Below are positions 1 to 7,088 of a DNA stretch of 9,362 nt, piece by piece. The DNA is taken from positions 1 to 9,362 of the forward strand of contig JAGWYC010000067.1 of assembly GCA_018969565.1 (NCBI GenBank), read 5' to 3'. The notes beneath the pieces were generated by a model. The model was not told the origin of the DNA. It made no database searches and worked only from the letters and a program-made list of their open reading frames with translations. Within the stretch, counting starts at the first letter, position 1, and every line of letters starts with the position of its first letter. The stretch is from Bacteroidota bacterium. Lineage in GTDB: Bacteria > Bacteroidota > Bacteroidia > NS11-12g > UBA955. The position numbers and the translations under genes were made by a program.

Positions 1-3000
1 AACGACTTCACAACGTTCATCACCCCGCCGGGCTGAAGACTCCGTGTAAAGGTATCCGCACCCAGCAAACGATCGCCCGGAGTCAGATTACCGCTGGCAT
101 CATTATCAAAATGATAGCGCACAATCAGCGGATTTGAAGGTGAAATACGCACGCCGCTGTTGGAGATTCGGTAATTCATCTGCACCAGCTCAGAATCGTT
201 GTGTACCTGTTTGCTGCTGATGCTTCCTAAAGAAAAACTAAGTTGCCCTTTGGAAAGGGGTGGCTGAATGGTAGTACTTCCGGTGATGACATTGATTTTA
301 CATTTTGAATTATCCTTCACACAAACCACTTCCTGACGAACCACCGATTGTCCATACAAATCAAAAGGCCCGCATCCGAAGTAGTAGCCATCTGTATTGT
401 ATTTAAAGGCAAACTCTATAGAATCACCCGGCCTCACACTGCTGGGCAATGACCATTCAACAGCCTGAGCACCATTTACATTTTTTATGCTGACCGACTT
501 GGGTCCGTTGCGGATGTTCTTCAGAGAAGCTGTATCATACAGCATCCCTTTAGCAAAAAGCACCTGAAACTTGTCTTCCGTGGCCGTGGTATCCGGACCG
601 AGTACCACCACACGCACCCGCATATTGGCCGGTTTCTCACAGGGCAGGATGGAATCGGACCAAAGTTTTACTTGGGTAAAATATGGTCTTTTCGCGTTTT
701 TTATATCCAAAGGATAACTCACCACCGGAATGGCCGGTATGGGGTCGCCACAACGTAATTGGCCGGTGGCGTTTACCTTCAGGTAGCTGCCGGAGGCGTA
801 ATCGCAGGTGGTGCGCACCCTGAAGCTGATCAGGAGCTTGTTTTTAGACGTATCTGTTGTCCCCTTAAAGCCGGATGCCAAAAGGGAACTCAAGGCCGCA
901 AGATCCCATTGGTAGGTGATGCCGCTCAGCAGTTTTGGCGTGGGGATACCGTTTGCAGATGATTTAAACGGATACCTGAGACTCACGGAGCCCGGAACCA
1001 CCTCCATGCCTACGGGGAGGTTTATCTGGACCTTAGGACTGTAGGCGGTAGTTGCCTGCACATTTTCTAGTAAGATGCGGTAAGGTGTTTCAGCACAGAG
1101 GTCTGCAATGCTTATGGAATCTGTAAGCGTAAGTTGTAACCTGGTATTTTGCGGCTCGAGGTATAAAGTTGTTTGATCAGGTGAGCACTTATAGTCGGTG
1201 AACGACTGGGGGTACCCGGTGCAATTCCAGCCTGCATTGATGTTGATAGAGTCGCGTGCGCAACTGGTATAAACGGCGCGCACCTTGAAACGTCGGGTCT
1301 GGTTAATACCCAGAGCGCCGGCACGGTACATATTGTTCACCGGCTTGATAAGAGTATCACGCACGGCATCCCTGATTTCTACCACCCTGATACTGCCTCC
1401 GCTTGCCGGGCTCAGCCACACGTTCAGCGCTGCAAAACTTGAAGAAGGATTGGTATAGCGCACCTCCCACTCAGCAGTATCCTGATATGCATAAACCGTT
1501 GGGATGGTGGCCTGCAGAGAAAGCACCGGCTTGTTGAACTGAAGGAAATCATTGTAGGCCGGGGTTCTGGAATTCACCGTGTCATACCCCTTGCCCATAT
1601 TTCCCAATCGCTCCATGATGAAATCGTAATGCACAGGCTGGGCCGCTGTGGATAGTTCACAGGAAGGCTGAATCAGCGCCTGGAAGTATCCGTAAAAACC
1701 GTCATCGCTGGGATACATGCGTCCACCGGAATCGGCATACAATTTCCCGATGTCAAATACGATGGGATAAATGGAACCTTTCGAAACCTGCAAGGTATCG
1801 TAACGCTCCAGCACACTGGCATTAGTTCCTGATGTTCGATACTGGCCTATTTGCCCGCGTATAAGACTCGCACCCGTAGGTAAATAAAGCCGTACCGCCT
1901 TCAACTTGCTCCATGAACGGTATTCAAAGGGGAAGTAATTTCCCCCTGCATAGTTGGAACAACAAGGACCTAAACTGAAATAGAAATATTGATTGATGTA
2001 TAACTGATTGCAAGAAGTCGCCGCATAAGTTCCCGGTGCCCAGTTCAGGTAATATGAACCCGTGAGCATCATAATCCCTGAAAAGCTGTCGCACTGAAAG
2101 GACTGGCTGGCGTTGGGATTCGGTACAGAACCGAAATAGAAGCGGTTGTCGAAGCGGGCGGGGTAAACCGCATTTCCGATGTTCTGGCCAACACGGTACT
2201 TTACGACTAATTTAATACTGTCGTTATTGCTGTACAGGTAAGTGGATGAAAGACAGCCTCCGGCATAAATACTGTCAATGGTGAAATCAAACCGGAAGGT
2301 AGCGTTGAGGCCGCTGACAGATTTTTTCCAGCGCACTTTATTGCAGTTGCCGGAAATTTTACTTTTCCCCTTATACACTTCCAGTTGGGCACTTACCACA
2401 TCCAGGCAACTTCCATAAGCCACCACAGATTCAGCATAGGCAAAGCGCCATAAGAAAGTAGATCCATTGCGCTGGGCCTTTCCGTAAAATACAGACGTAA
2501 TGGTATCGCCATACATGGCCCGTTCCGCGCGGATTTTTGTTTTGTCAATAGTTCCGGTTCCATCCGGCTTCCCGTTGTTGTCGTTATCCGGAAGCCCGTA
2601 GCTGGTTCTTTCAACAGAAAAGTTCCTAAATAACATCCCGCCATTGCAGGCACTGCCACAATGCAGACGCACCTGAGTGGTGGTACAGAAATTTCGCAGC
2701 CATAGATCCGGATGACAGGAAACATTGGGATTGTACATAAATGTAACCCCTACATATTTCGTGCTGTTGCCACTAGCCTTGGAACAATCCGCTTTCAGGT
2801 AAAACAACAACTCACTGTTATTTAGTGAGAAGGGCACCGGCTGTTTGAAAAATGCCCTGACAGTATCTCCGTATTGCCTGATGGAATCCGGTTTCCATGT
2901 TGCCGTAAGGTTCGCATTTTCAAAATACAATTCATTCGCACTCAGGCTGTGTGTTAAACCGGCGGGAAGTACCAGTTCTACCCTGTAACTCGCTGAACTA

Positions 3001-4457
3001 TGCGTCACCAGAAAACTGTTGCTGGAAATGAGGTAGCGAAAAAGTTTGGTTTCAGTTTTAACAATATCTGTGGGCGTAAATGCCGACATGCCGCTACCCG
3101 ACCAGGTGGGCACATAGCCATAAGTCCAGCTTCCGGGAACACTGCGTTTGCATTGATCGGTATGCACGGTGCGGTATTGCCAGCCCATGCTCCAGAATGC
3201 CACATTGCAGGCTGTTGGAATGCAGGTGTACATGTCCCAGTCCAGATAAATGGTATCACCCGGCTTCAGCGTTCCCGCATTGATTCGGAACATGCCCGGC
3301 TGCGGAGGGCCAAAACAATTTATCGTTGCGGACAAGCTGTTCAGCCTTATGGAATCAATTTTTGGCTTGAAAGGTTTCCCTTTATAACCCAATCGCACCC
3401 AAACACTGGCGGTATCAATCCTGCTGTATAAGCCGTTTACAAATCCGCTTCCGTTGCTTTGCGCTATTTCGATATAAACATCGGTGGCAGCCATCTGACC
3501 GCGGTTAAACACACGCAGTTGTTGTTTGCTGGCACTTTTTCCGTCGTAACAGGTGTTTAAATTTCCTGTAGCAAGAACAGCAATATTGGGGGCTCTTGCA
3601 TCCAGCGTAACAGCGCCGTTGCTCTTCACCACCTGACAATTCAAACCGTCACAGCCCCAAGTCATTTCAACCGAAGTGGACAGTTTACTGCACCCTAAAA
3701 TCAGCAGGCTGTCTGCGAAAACGATACTCTCGTTCTGCTCCAGCAAGGTATCTTTATCACCTACAGCCTGAATCTGGGCTTTGCCAAAAAGCGTAATGAC
3801 CGTGTCGCCCCTGAACGTATTGATGCCGTTCCGCACGCCATAAGTCCGCACATCACTACCGTTGATGCGCACAATTTTCAAAGCGGTCATGGGTCCTTTG
3901 CCGTAATTGGTGAGCGTAAAAGTTCTCACAAATCGGTCGCCTACATTCCCACTAAAGGTTTGGTTCACAATACTTGCAAATCCCGGCGAAGGCAGATTCA
4001 CTGAAAATGTAACCGAGGAAGCCGCATCGTAACTCCCCAGATAATCTACCCTAGCCTGAATAGCCGGAACTCCGCTCGCATTCAGATACGTTAATAGGTC
4101 GCAGTTGGCGCGCAGTTGATATCGGAAGGTGAAGCGCTGCCCGATACTCATGGTTGGCCCGCTGAACACAGGCTTGTTCAGGTTGCTTATATTGGATTCG
4201 GTAACACCCGTGCCGCTGAACGAACCGGGAATATAAAAAACACCCGGGGGCAGACTCAGCGTTACTTTAACATTGCTGATGGTACTGGAACTGATGTTAA
4301 AAACTGTTACACGCGCCGTATCGTTGCCGGCACAAATATTCAGGTTACGAGGAATACCCGCACTGATGCTGAGCTTATTGCCCTGAGCAATTGACTGATG
4401 CGCAGAAAAAAAGAACCCTGCAAGCAGCCATAATTTATAGGCTAAGCGCCCTACCAC
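1..4457 (-). CDS. Giant secreted surface protein with DUF11-like modules, C-terminus beyond the window
   Basis: Reading this strand codon by codon gives one frame with no stop from 4457 to the left edge, at least 1,485 residues. An in-frame TGA lies upstream and GTG at 4457-4455 is the only plausible start; the first in-frame ATG (residue 103) would remove the export signal. Residues 1-25 form a signal peptide: Arg and Lys near the N-terminus, a hydrophobic core LWLLAGFFFSA, and a likely cleavage near SIAQ. Beta-sandwich modules of the DUF11/TIGR01451 kind follow, marked by LP-x-G turns at residues 69, 497, 859 and 1147 and by GD[TS][IV] motifs around 218, 401, 531, 651 and 1345. About 33 cysteines are scattered through the protein, and Asp-rich loops that might bind calcium lie at 624-632 and 1451-1462. 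In this phylum such proteins usually end in a type IX secretion or gliding-motility C-terminal domain; that end is outside the window, so this is inference. Likely an extracellular structural or adhesive protein; no enzyme motif was seen. Confidence 0.85.
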   Translation of the reverse strand, partial: MVGRLAYKLWLLAGFFFSAHQSIAQGNKLSISAGIPRNLNICAGNDTARVTVFNISSSTISNVKVTLSLPPGVFYIPGSFSGTGVTESNISNLNKPVFSGPTMSIGQRFTFRYQLRANCDLLTYLNASGVPAIQARVDYLGSYDAASSVTFSVNLPSPGFASIVNQTFSGNVGDRFVRTFTLTNYGKGPMTALKIVRINGSDVRTYGVRNGINTFRGDTVITLFGKAQIQAVGDKDTLLEQNESIVFADSLLILGCSKLSTSVEMTWGCDGLNCQVVKSNGAVTLDARAPNIAVLATGNLNTCYDGKSASKQQLRVFNRGQMAATDVYIEIAQSNGSGFVNGLYSRIDTASVWVRLGYKGKPFKPKIDSIRLNSLSATINCFGPPQPGMFRINAGTLKPGDTIYLDWDMYTCIPTACNVAFWSMGWQYRTVHTDQCKRSVPGSWTYGYVPTWSGSGMSAFTPTDIVKTETKLFRYLISSNSFLVTHSSASYRVELVLPAGLTHSLSANELYFENANLTATWKPDSIRQYGDTVRAFFKQPVPFSLNNSELLFYLKADCSKASGNSTKYVGVTFMYNPNVSCHPDLWLRNFCTTTQVRLHCGSACNGGMLFRNFSVERTSYGLPDNDNNGKPDGTGTIDKTKIRAERAMYGDTITSVFYGKAQRNGSTFLWRFAYAESVVAYGSCLDVVSAQLEVYKGKSKISGNCNKVRWKKSVSGLNATFRFDFTIDSIYAGGCLSSTYLYSNNDSIKLVVKYRVGQNIGNAVYPARFDNRFYFGSVPNPNASQSFQCDSFSGIMMLTGSYYLNWAPGTYAATSCNQLYINQYFYFSLGPCCSNYAGGNYFPFEYRSWSKLKAVRLYLPTGASLIRGQIGQYRTSGTNASVLERYDTLQVSKGSIYPIVFDIGKLYADSGGRMYPSDDGFYGYFQALIQPSCELSTAAQPVHYDFIMERLGNMGKGYDTVNSRTPAYNDFLQFNKPVLSLQATIPTVYAYQDTAEWEVRYTNPSSSFAALNVWLSPASGGSIRVVEIRDAVRDTLIKPVNNMYRAGALGINQTRRFKVRAVYTSCARDSININAGWNCTGYPQSFTDYKCSPDQTTLYLEPQNTRLQLTLTDSISIADLCAETPYRILLENVQATTAYSPKVQINLPVGMEVVPGSVSLRYPFKSSANGIPTPKLLSGITYQWDLAALSSLLASGFKGTTDTSKNKLLISFRVRTTCDYASGSYLKVNATGQLRCGDPIPAIPVVSYPLDIKNAKRPYFTQVKLWSDSILPCEKPANMRVRVVVLGPDTTATEDKFQVLFAKGMLYDTASLKNIRNGPKSVSIKNVNGAQAVEWSLPSSVRPGDSIEFAFKYNTDGYYFGCGPFDLYGQSVVRQEVVCVKDNSKCKINVITGSTTIQPPLSKGQLSFSLGSISSKQVHNDSELVQMNYRISNSGVRISPSNPLIVRYHFDNDASGNLTPGDRLLGADTFTRSLQPGGVMNVVKS

Positions 4458-4462
4458 AAGTT

Positions 4463-4494
4463 CAAATTTAGGATTTTCTAAGGAAAAAGGTCAA
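4463..4494 (-). promoter_or_regulatory. Candidate Bacteroidota promoter for the giant surface protein
   Basis: On the minus strand a TAAATTTG box (4470-4463) matches the Bacteroidota -7 consensus TAnnTTTG. A TTG (4494-4492) lies 21 nt upstream, within the spacing described for the -33 element. The box ends only 5 nt before the GTG start at 4457, so the transcript would be leaderless or nearly so. The sequence match is direct; promoter activity is inferred. Confidence 0.6.
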
Positions 4495-4509
4495 CTGGAA
4501 CGGGGGCGC

Positions 4510-4517
4510 TACCTTTG
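4510..4517 (+). promoter_or_regulatory. Candidate -7 promoter box of der
   Basis: TACCTTTG matches TAnnTTTG and ends 10 nt before the der ATG at 4528. No TTG sits 17-23 nt upstream, so the -33 element is weak or absent. No Shine-Dalgarno sequence is visible between box and start, as is common in this phylum. The predicted leader is only a few nucleotides long. Confidence 0.5.
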
Positions 4518-4527
4518 CAGTTATATT

Positions 4528-5850
4528 ATGAACAGGATTGTAGCCATAGTAGGCCGACCGAATGTTGGAAAGAGTACCCTGTTCAACAGGCTTACCGGCG
4601 AACGTAAGGCAATTGTAGATGACGTAAGCGGCGTAACCCGAGACCGCCATTACGGAGAAAGCGACTGGAACGGAACCTCCTTTATGGTGGTGGACACCGG
4701 GGGCTTTGTTCCTGAAAGTGAAGATGTGTTTGAAAAAGCCATTCGCGATCAGGTGCATATTGCCATAGAAGAATCGGCAGTATTGTTGTTTGTGGTAGAT
4801 GTGACGACCGATATCCATCCCCTGGACGAAGAATTTGCCAACGTGTTGCGCCGATCCGGAAAGCCGGTACTCATGGTGGTCAATAAGGTGGACAGCCCTA
4901 AAATTGCCCCGCAGGCGGCGCAATTTTTCGGACTTGGTTTTAAAGAAGTGTTCGATATTTCCGCCATCACCGGCAGCGGCACCGGTGAATTACTCGACCG
5001 ACTGGTGGAACTCATTAAGGCTGATGAAGCGGAAGAACTTCCCCCGGCTGAAGAGCTGCTGAACATCCCCAGAATTGCGGTTGTAGGGCGCCCCAATGTG
5101 GGTAAATCCTCCTTTGTGAACGCGCTCATCGGACAGGACCGCAACATCGTTACCAATATCGCCGGTACCACCCGCGATAGCATCCACACGCACTATAAAG
5201 CCTATGGAAAAGACCTGCTGCTGGTGGATACCGCCGGTATCAGGAAGAAAAGCAAGGTGCAGGAAAACATCGAATTCTATTCAGTGATGCGCTCACTGCG
5301 CGCGCTGGAAGAGGCCGATGTGGTGGTACTCATGCTCGATGCCACCCAAGGCCCCGAAGCTCAGGACCTGAACTTGTTCTGGCTTGCCCACCGCAATGGT
5401 AAAGGCATTGTAATTCTGGTAAACAAATGGGACCTGATTGAAAAAGAAACCAATACCATGAAGGACTACCAGGAAGATATCCGCGAAAAACTGGAACCCT
5501 TCACCGATGTGCCTATTGTATTTATTTCCGCAGAAAATAAACAGCGTATTTATCAGGCATTGGAGGAAGTGATGCACGTTTACGAGAATATGCAAAGGCG
5601 CATCTCTACCCGGGTGCTGAACGATTTCCTGCTTCCGGTAGTGGAACATTATCCGCCGCCCAGCCGTAAAGGAAAATTTGTGAAAATTAAATATGTAACC
5701 CAACTGCGAAGCAAGCGCGTGGCCTTTGCCCTGTTCTGCAACCTGCCGCAGTATGTGGCTGATTCCTATAAGCGCTACCTGGAAAATAAACTCCGTGAAG
5801 AGTTCGATTTCACCGGTGTGCCCATCAGCCTGTTCTTCAGAGAGAAATAA
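4528..5850 (+). CDS. der: Ribosome-assembly GTPase Der (EngA)
   Basis: Der is a tandem-domain GTPase needed for assembly of the 50S ribosomal subunit; it acts in the cytoplasm on pre-ribosomes. The 440-residue length is normal for the family. G domain 1 shows the P-loop GRPNVGKS at 9-16, switch Thr37, DTGG at 56-59, NKVD at 119-122 and a G5-like SA at 145-146. An acidic linker (about 165-178) leads to G domain 2, with GRPNVGKS at 187-194, TT at 214-215, DTAG at 234-237, NKWD at 299-302 and SA near 333. The C-terminal part from about 350 is the KH-like domain. All nucleotide-binding motifs of both domains are intact. The ATG at 4528 begins right at the conserved first beta strand and follows a -7 promoter box. 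The gene is divergent from the giant surface protein and convergent with the acetyltransferase gene, 27 bp away, so it is probably transcribed alone. Confidence 0.98.
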   Translation: MNRIVAIVGRPNVGKSTLFNRLTGERKAIVDDVSGVTRDRHYGESDWNGTSFMVVDTGGFVPESEDVFEKAIRDQVHIAIEESAVLLFVVDVTTDIHPLDEEFANVLRRSGKPVLMVVNKVDSPKIAPQAAQFFGLGFKEVFDISAITGSGTGELLDRLVELIKADEAEELPPAEELLNIPRIAVVGRPNVGKSSFVNALIGQDRNIVTNIAGTTRDSIHTHYKAYGKDLLLVDTAGIRKKSKVQENIEFYSVMRSLRALEEADVVVLMLDATQGPEAQDLNLFWLAHRNGKGIVILVNKWDLIEKETNTMKDYQEDIREKLEPFTDVPIVFISAENKQRIYQALEEVMHVYENMQRRISTRVLNDFLLPVVEHYPPPSRKGKFVKIKYVTQLRSKRVAFALFCNLPQYVADSYKRYLENKLREEFDFTGVPISLFFREK

Positions 5851-5877
5851 ACCCTGAAACCCAAAGGCCGCTCAGCC

Positions 5878-6420
5878 TCAGCTTAGGTCGGGCGGCTCCG
5901 GGCTTTGCGGATGTTCTGCCAGGAATAGTTCCATGAACAGTACATCATGCCAGGCCCCATGCTTAAATCCTGATTTTCTCAAAACACCTGCTGTTTCAAA
6001 TCCAAGATGCTCATGCAGGGCCACGCTCTGCGGATTGGGCAAGGTGATGACGGCATACACATTGATAAGGCTCCGAAGACGCAATTCCTGAAACAGGTGT
6101 TTGTACAATCGCGTCGCCAGTCCTCTGCGGCGAACGTCGGGGTGCACATATACCGAACATTCACAACACCACTGATAGGCAGCGCGTTCCCTGAAGCGCA
6201 TGGCATAGGCATAGCCCAGCACTTGTGAACCTGAAGTGGCCACCAGCCAAGGATAATGCGCCGTAACTGACTTAAACCTTTCCTCGAACACAGGCAGCTC
6301 AGGCACCTCATATTCAAAGGTTATAGCAGTTTCTCTTACAAAGGGGGCATAGATATCCAGAATGCCGGGGACATCGGTTAACAGGGCGGGCCTTATTTCG
6401 ATGGATGTATTTAGTTCCAT
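5878..6420 (-). CDS. GNAT N-acetyltransferase, phosphinothricin acetyltransferase-like (PAT/YncA family)
   Basis: A 180-residue GNAT enzyme predicted to transfer acetyl from acetyl-CoA to the amino group of a small amino-acid-like substrate. Family signatures are clear: IRPALLTDVPGILDIY at 9-24, TFEYEVP at 34-40, GYAYA at 69-73, the acetyl-CoA pyrophosphate loop RRRGLA at 97-102, LPNPQSVALHEHLGF at 127-141 and the PAT-type ending GFKHGAWHDV at 151-160. Homologues acetylate phosphinothricin or methionine sulfone/sulfoximine; the natural substrate cannot be read from sequence, and herbicide or antibiotic resistance should not be assumed. Residues 85-88 are CCEC, a cysteine cluster that looks unusual at this position. 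Its ATG overlaps the end of the DUF2461 gene by 10 nt, which suggests translational coupling and makes it the last gene of the minus-strand cluster. Confidence 0.93.
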   Translation of the reverse strand: MELNTSIEIRPALLTDVPGILDIYAPFVRETAITFEYEVPELPVFEERFKSVTAHYPWLVATSGSQVLGYAYAMRFRERAAYQWCCECSVYVHPDVRRRGLATRLYKHLFQELRLRSLINVYAVITLPNPQSVALHEHLGFETAGVLRKSGFKHGAWHDVLFMELFLAEHPQSPEPPDLS

Positions 6421-7073
6421 GCGCGCATCAGAAAATCATTCATGGATTTGCCCGCCCGGTAGGCCTTCATCAGAAAAGAAACACAATCCGCATCTATCAA
6501 GGCCTCCGGTTCAAATTCATAGGCATAATACCATTGTTTACGGGCAATCAGAGGCTCCTGTTCTACAGCCCTGGCTAAATCAGCAGGTAAACGCTTCTGC
6601 TCCTCACCCTGAACATGACCAAAATACTTCTTGAATGAAGGTGCCTTTAACAGACTTTGTAACTCATGGGAATTCGCTGCGAGATGGCGGCGGATGCGGT
6701 CCACGGTGATTGCATCAGGATTATAAATACCCATGTACACGGCGCATTGCTCTACGCCAATCTGGAAATAAAATCCCGGGTGCATCATATCCTTTTTTCC
6801 CTGCGGGGAAAAGGCTGCCGCCATGTGCAACTTGTAGGGTTCTTTGTTTTTAGAGAAGCGTATGTCGCGGTTGATGCGGAAAATCAGGTCAGATGTTTTT
6901 TGTTCAGTATAAGGTTCACCCAACTGTTCCTGCATGGCCGCTACCAGGGCGTGAAAAGGCTGTTTCACCCAAAGTTCATAGTCAGACCGGTGCTCATCAA
7001 ACCAGGATTTGCGGTTATGCTGAGCCAGGCCGATAAAAAACTCGAAGAAATTGGCGCTGATGAAGTGCGTCAT
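6411..7073 (-). CDS. DUF2461 (TIGR02453) family protein
   Basis: A 220-residue cytoplasmic protein with the signature of the DUF2461/TIGR02453 family: an N-terminal FFEFFIGLAQHNRKSWFDEH segment (about 9-28) and the conserved RINRDIRFSKNKEPYK block at 66-81, followed by a GFYFQI strand. The family is widespread in Bacteroidota and other bacteria and its biochemical role is not established, so I assign none. I chose the ATG at 7073. A TTG start at 7082 would add three residues but lies inside a TAnnTTTG promoter-like box and is not part of the conserved domain. No signal peptide or membrane segment is seen. It starts 15 bp after the VWA gene and its TAA overlaps the start of the acetyltransferase gene, so it sits in the middle of a likely operon. 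Confidence 0.9.
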   Translation of the reverse strand: MTHFISANFFEFFIGLAQHNRKSWFDEHRSDYELWVKQPFHALVAAMQEQLGEPYTEQKTSDLIFRINRDIRFSKNKEPYKLHMAAAFSPQGKKDMMHPGFYFQIGVEQCAVYMGIYNPDAITVDRIRRHLAANSHELQSLLKAPSFKKYFGHVQGEEQKRLPADLARAVEQEPLIARKQWYYAYEFEPEALIDADCVSFLMKAYRAGKSMNDFLMRAWN

Positions 7074-7079
7074 CACTGC

Positions 7080-7087
7080 CAAAGATA
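7080..7087 (-). promoter_or_regulatory. Possible internal -7 box before the DUF2461 gene
   Basis: TATCTTTG on the minus strand matches TAnnTTTG exactly. It lies between the TAA of the VWA gene (7091-7089) and the ATG at 7073, ending 6 nt before that ATG. No TTG is found 17-23 nt upstream. Either this is an internal promoter giving a near-leaderless DUF2461-acetyltransferase mRNA, or it is a chance match within an operon. Confidence 0.35.
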
Positions 7088-7088
7088 A

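Noticed and set aside
3000..3431. Plus-strand open frame of 143 codons
   Set aside because: It lies entirely inside the giant minus-strand coding frame, has a low-complexity shadow-like composition and no recognisable domain.
4149..4151. First in-frame ATG (residue 103) as the start of the giant protein
   Set aside because: It would delete a clear signal peptide and the first DUF11-like module; the GTG at 4457 explains both.
4468..4923. Minus-strand open frame of 151 codons spanning the der start
   Set aside because: It is antisense to the conserved first G domain of der and to the divergent promoters, with no family resemblance.
5293..5703. Minus-strand open frame of 136 codons inside der
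   Set aside because: It is a shadow of the second G domain and KH region of der; no plausible product.
5851..5877. Possible bidirectional terminator between der and the acetyltransferase gene
   Set aside because: The 27-bp gap has no convincing inverted repeat or T-tract in either direction.
7080..7082. TTG as the start of the DUF2461 protein
   Set aside because: It adds only three residues, falls within a promoter-like box, and an ATG lies just downstream at 7073.
6666..7088. Plus-strand open frame of 140 codons opposite the DUF2461 gene
   Set aside because: It is antisense to a conserved family and shows no domain of its own.
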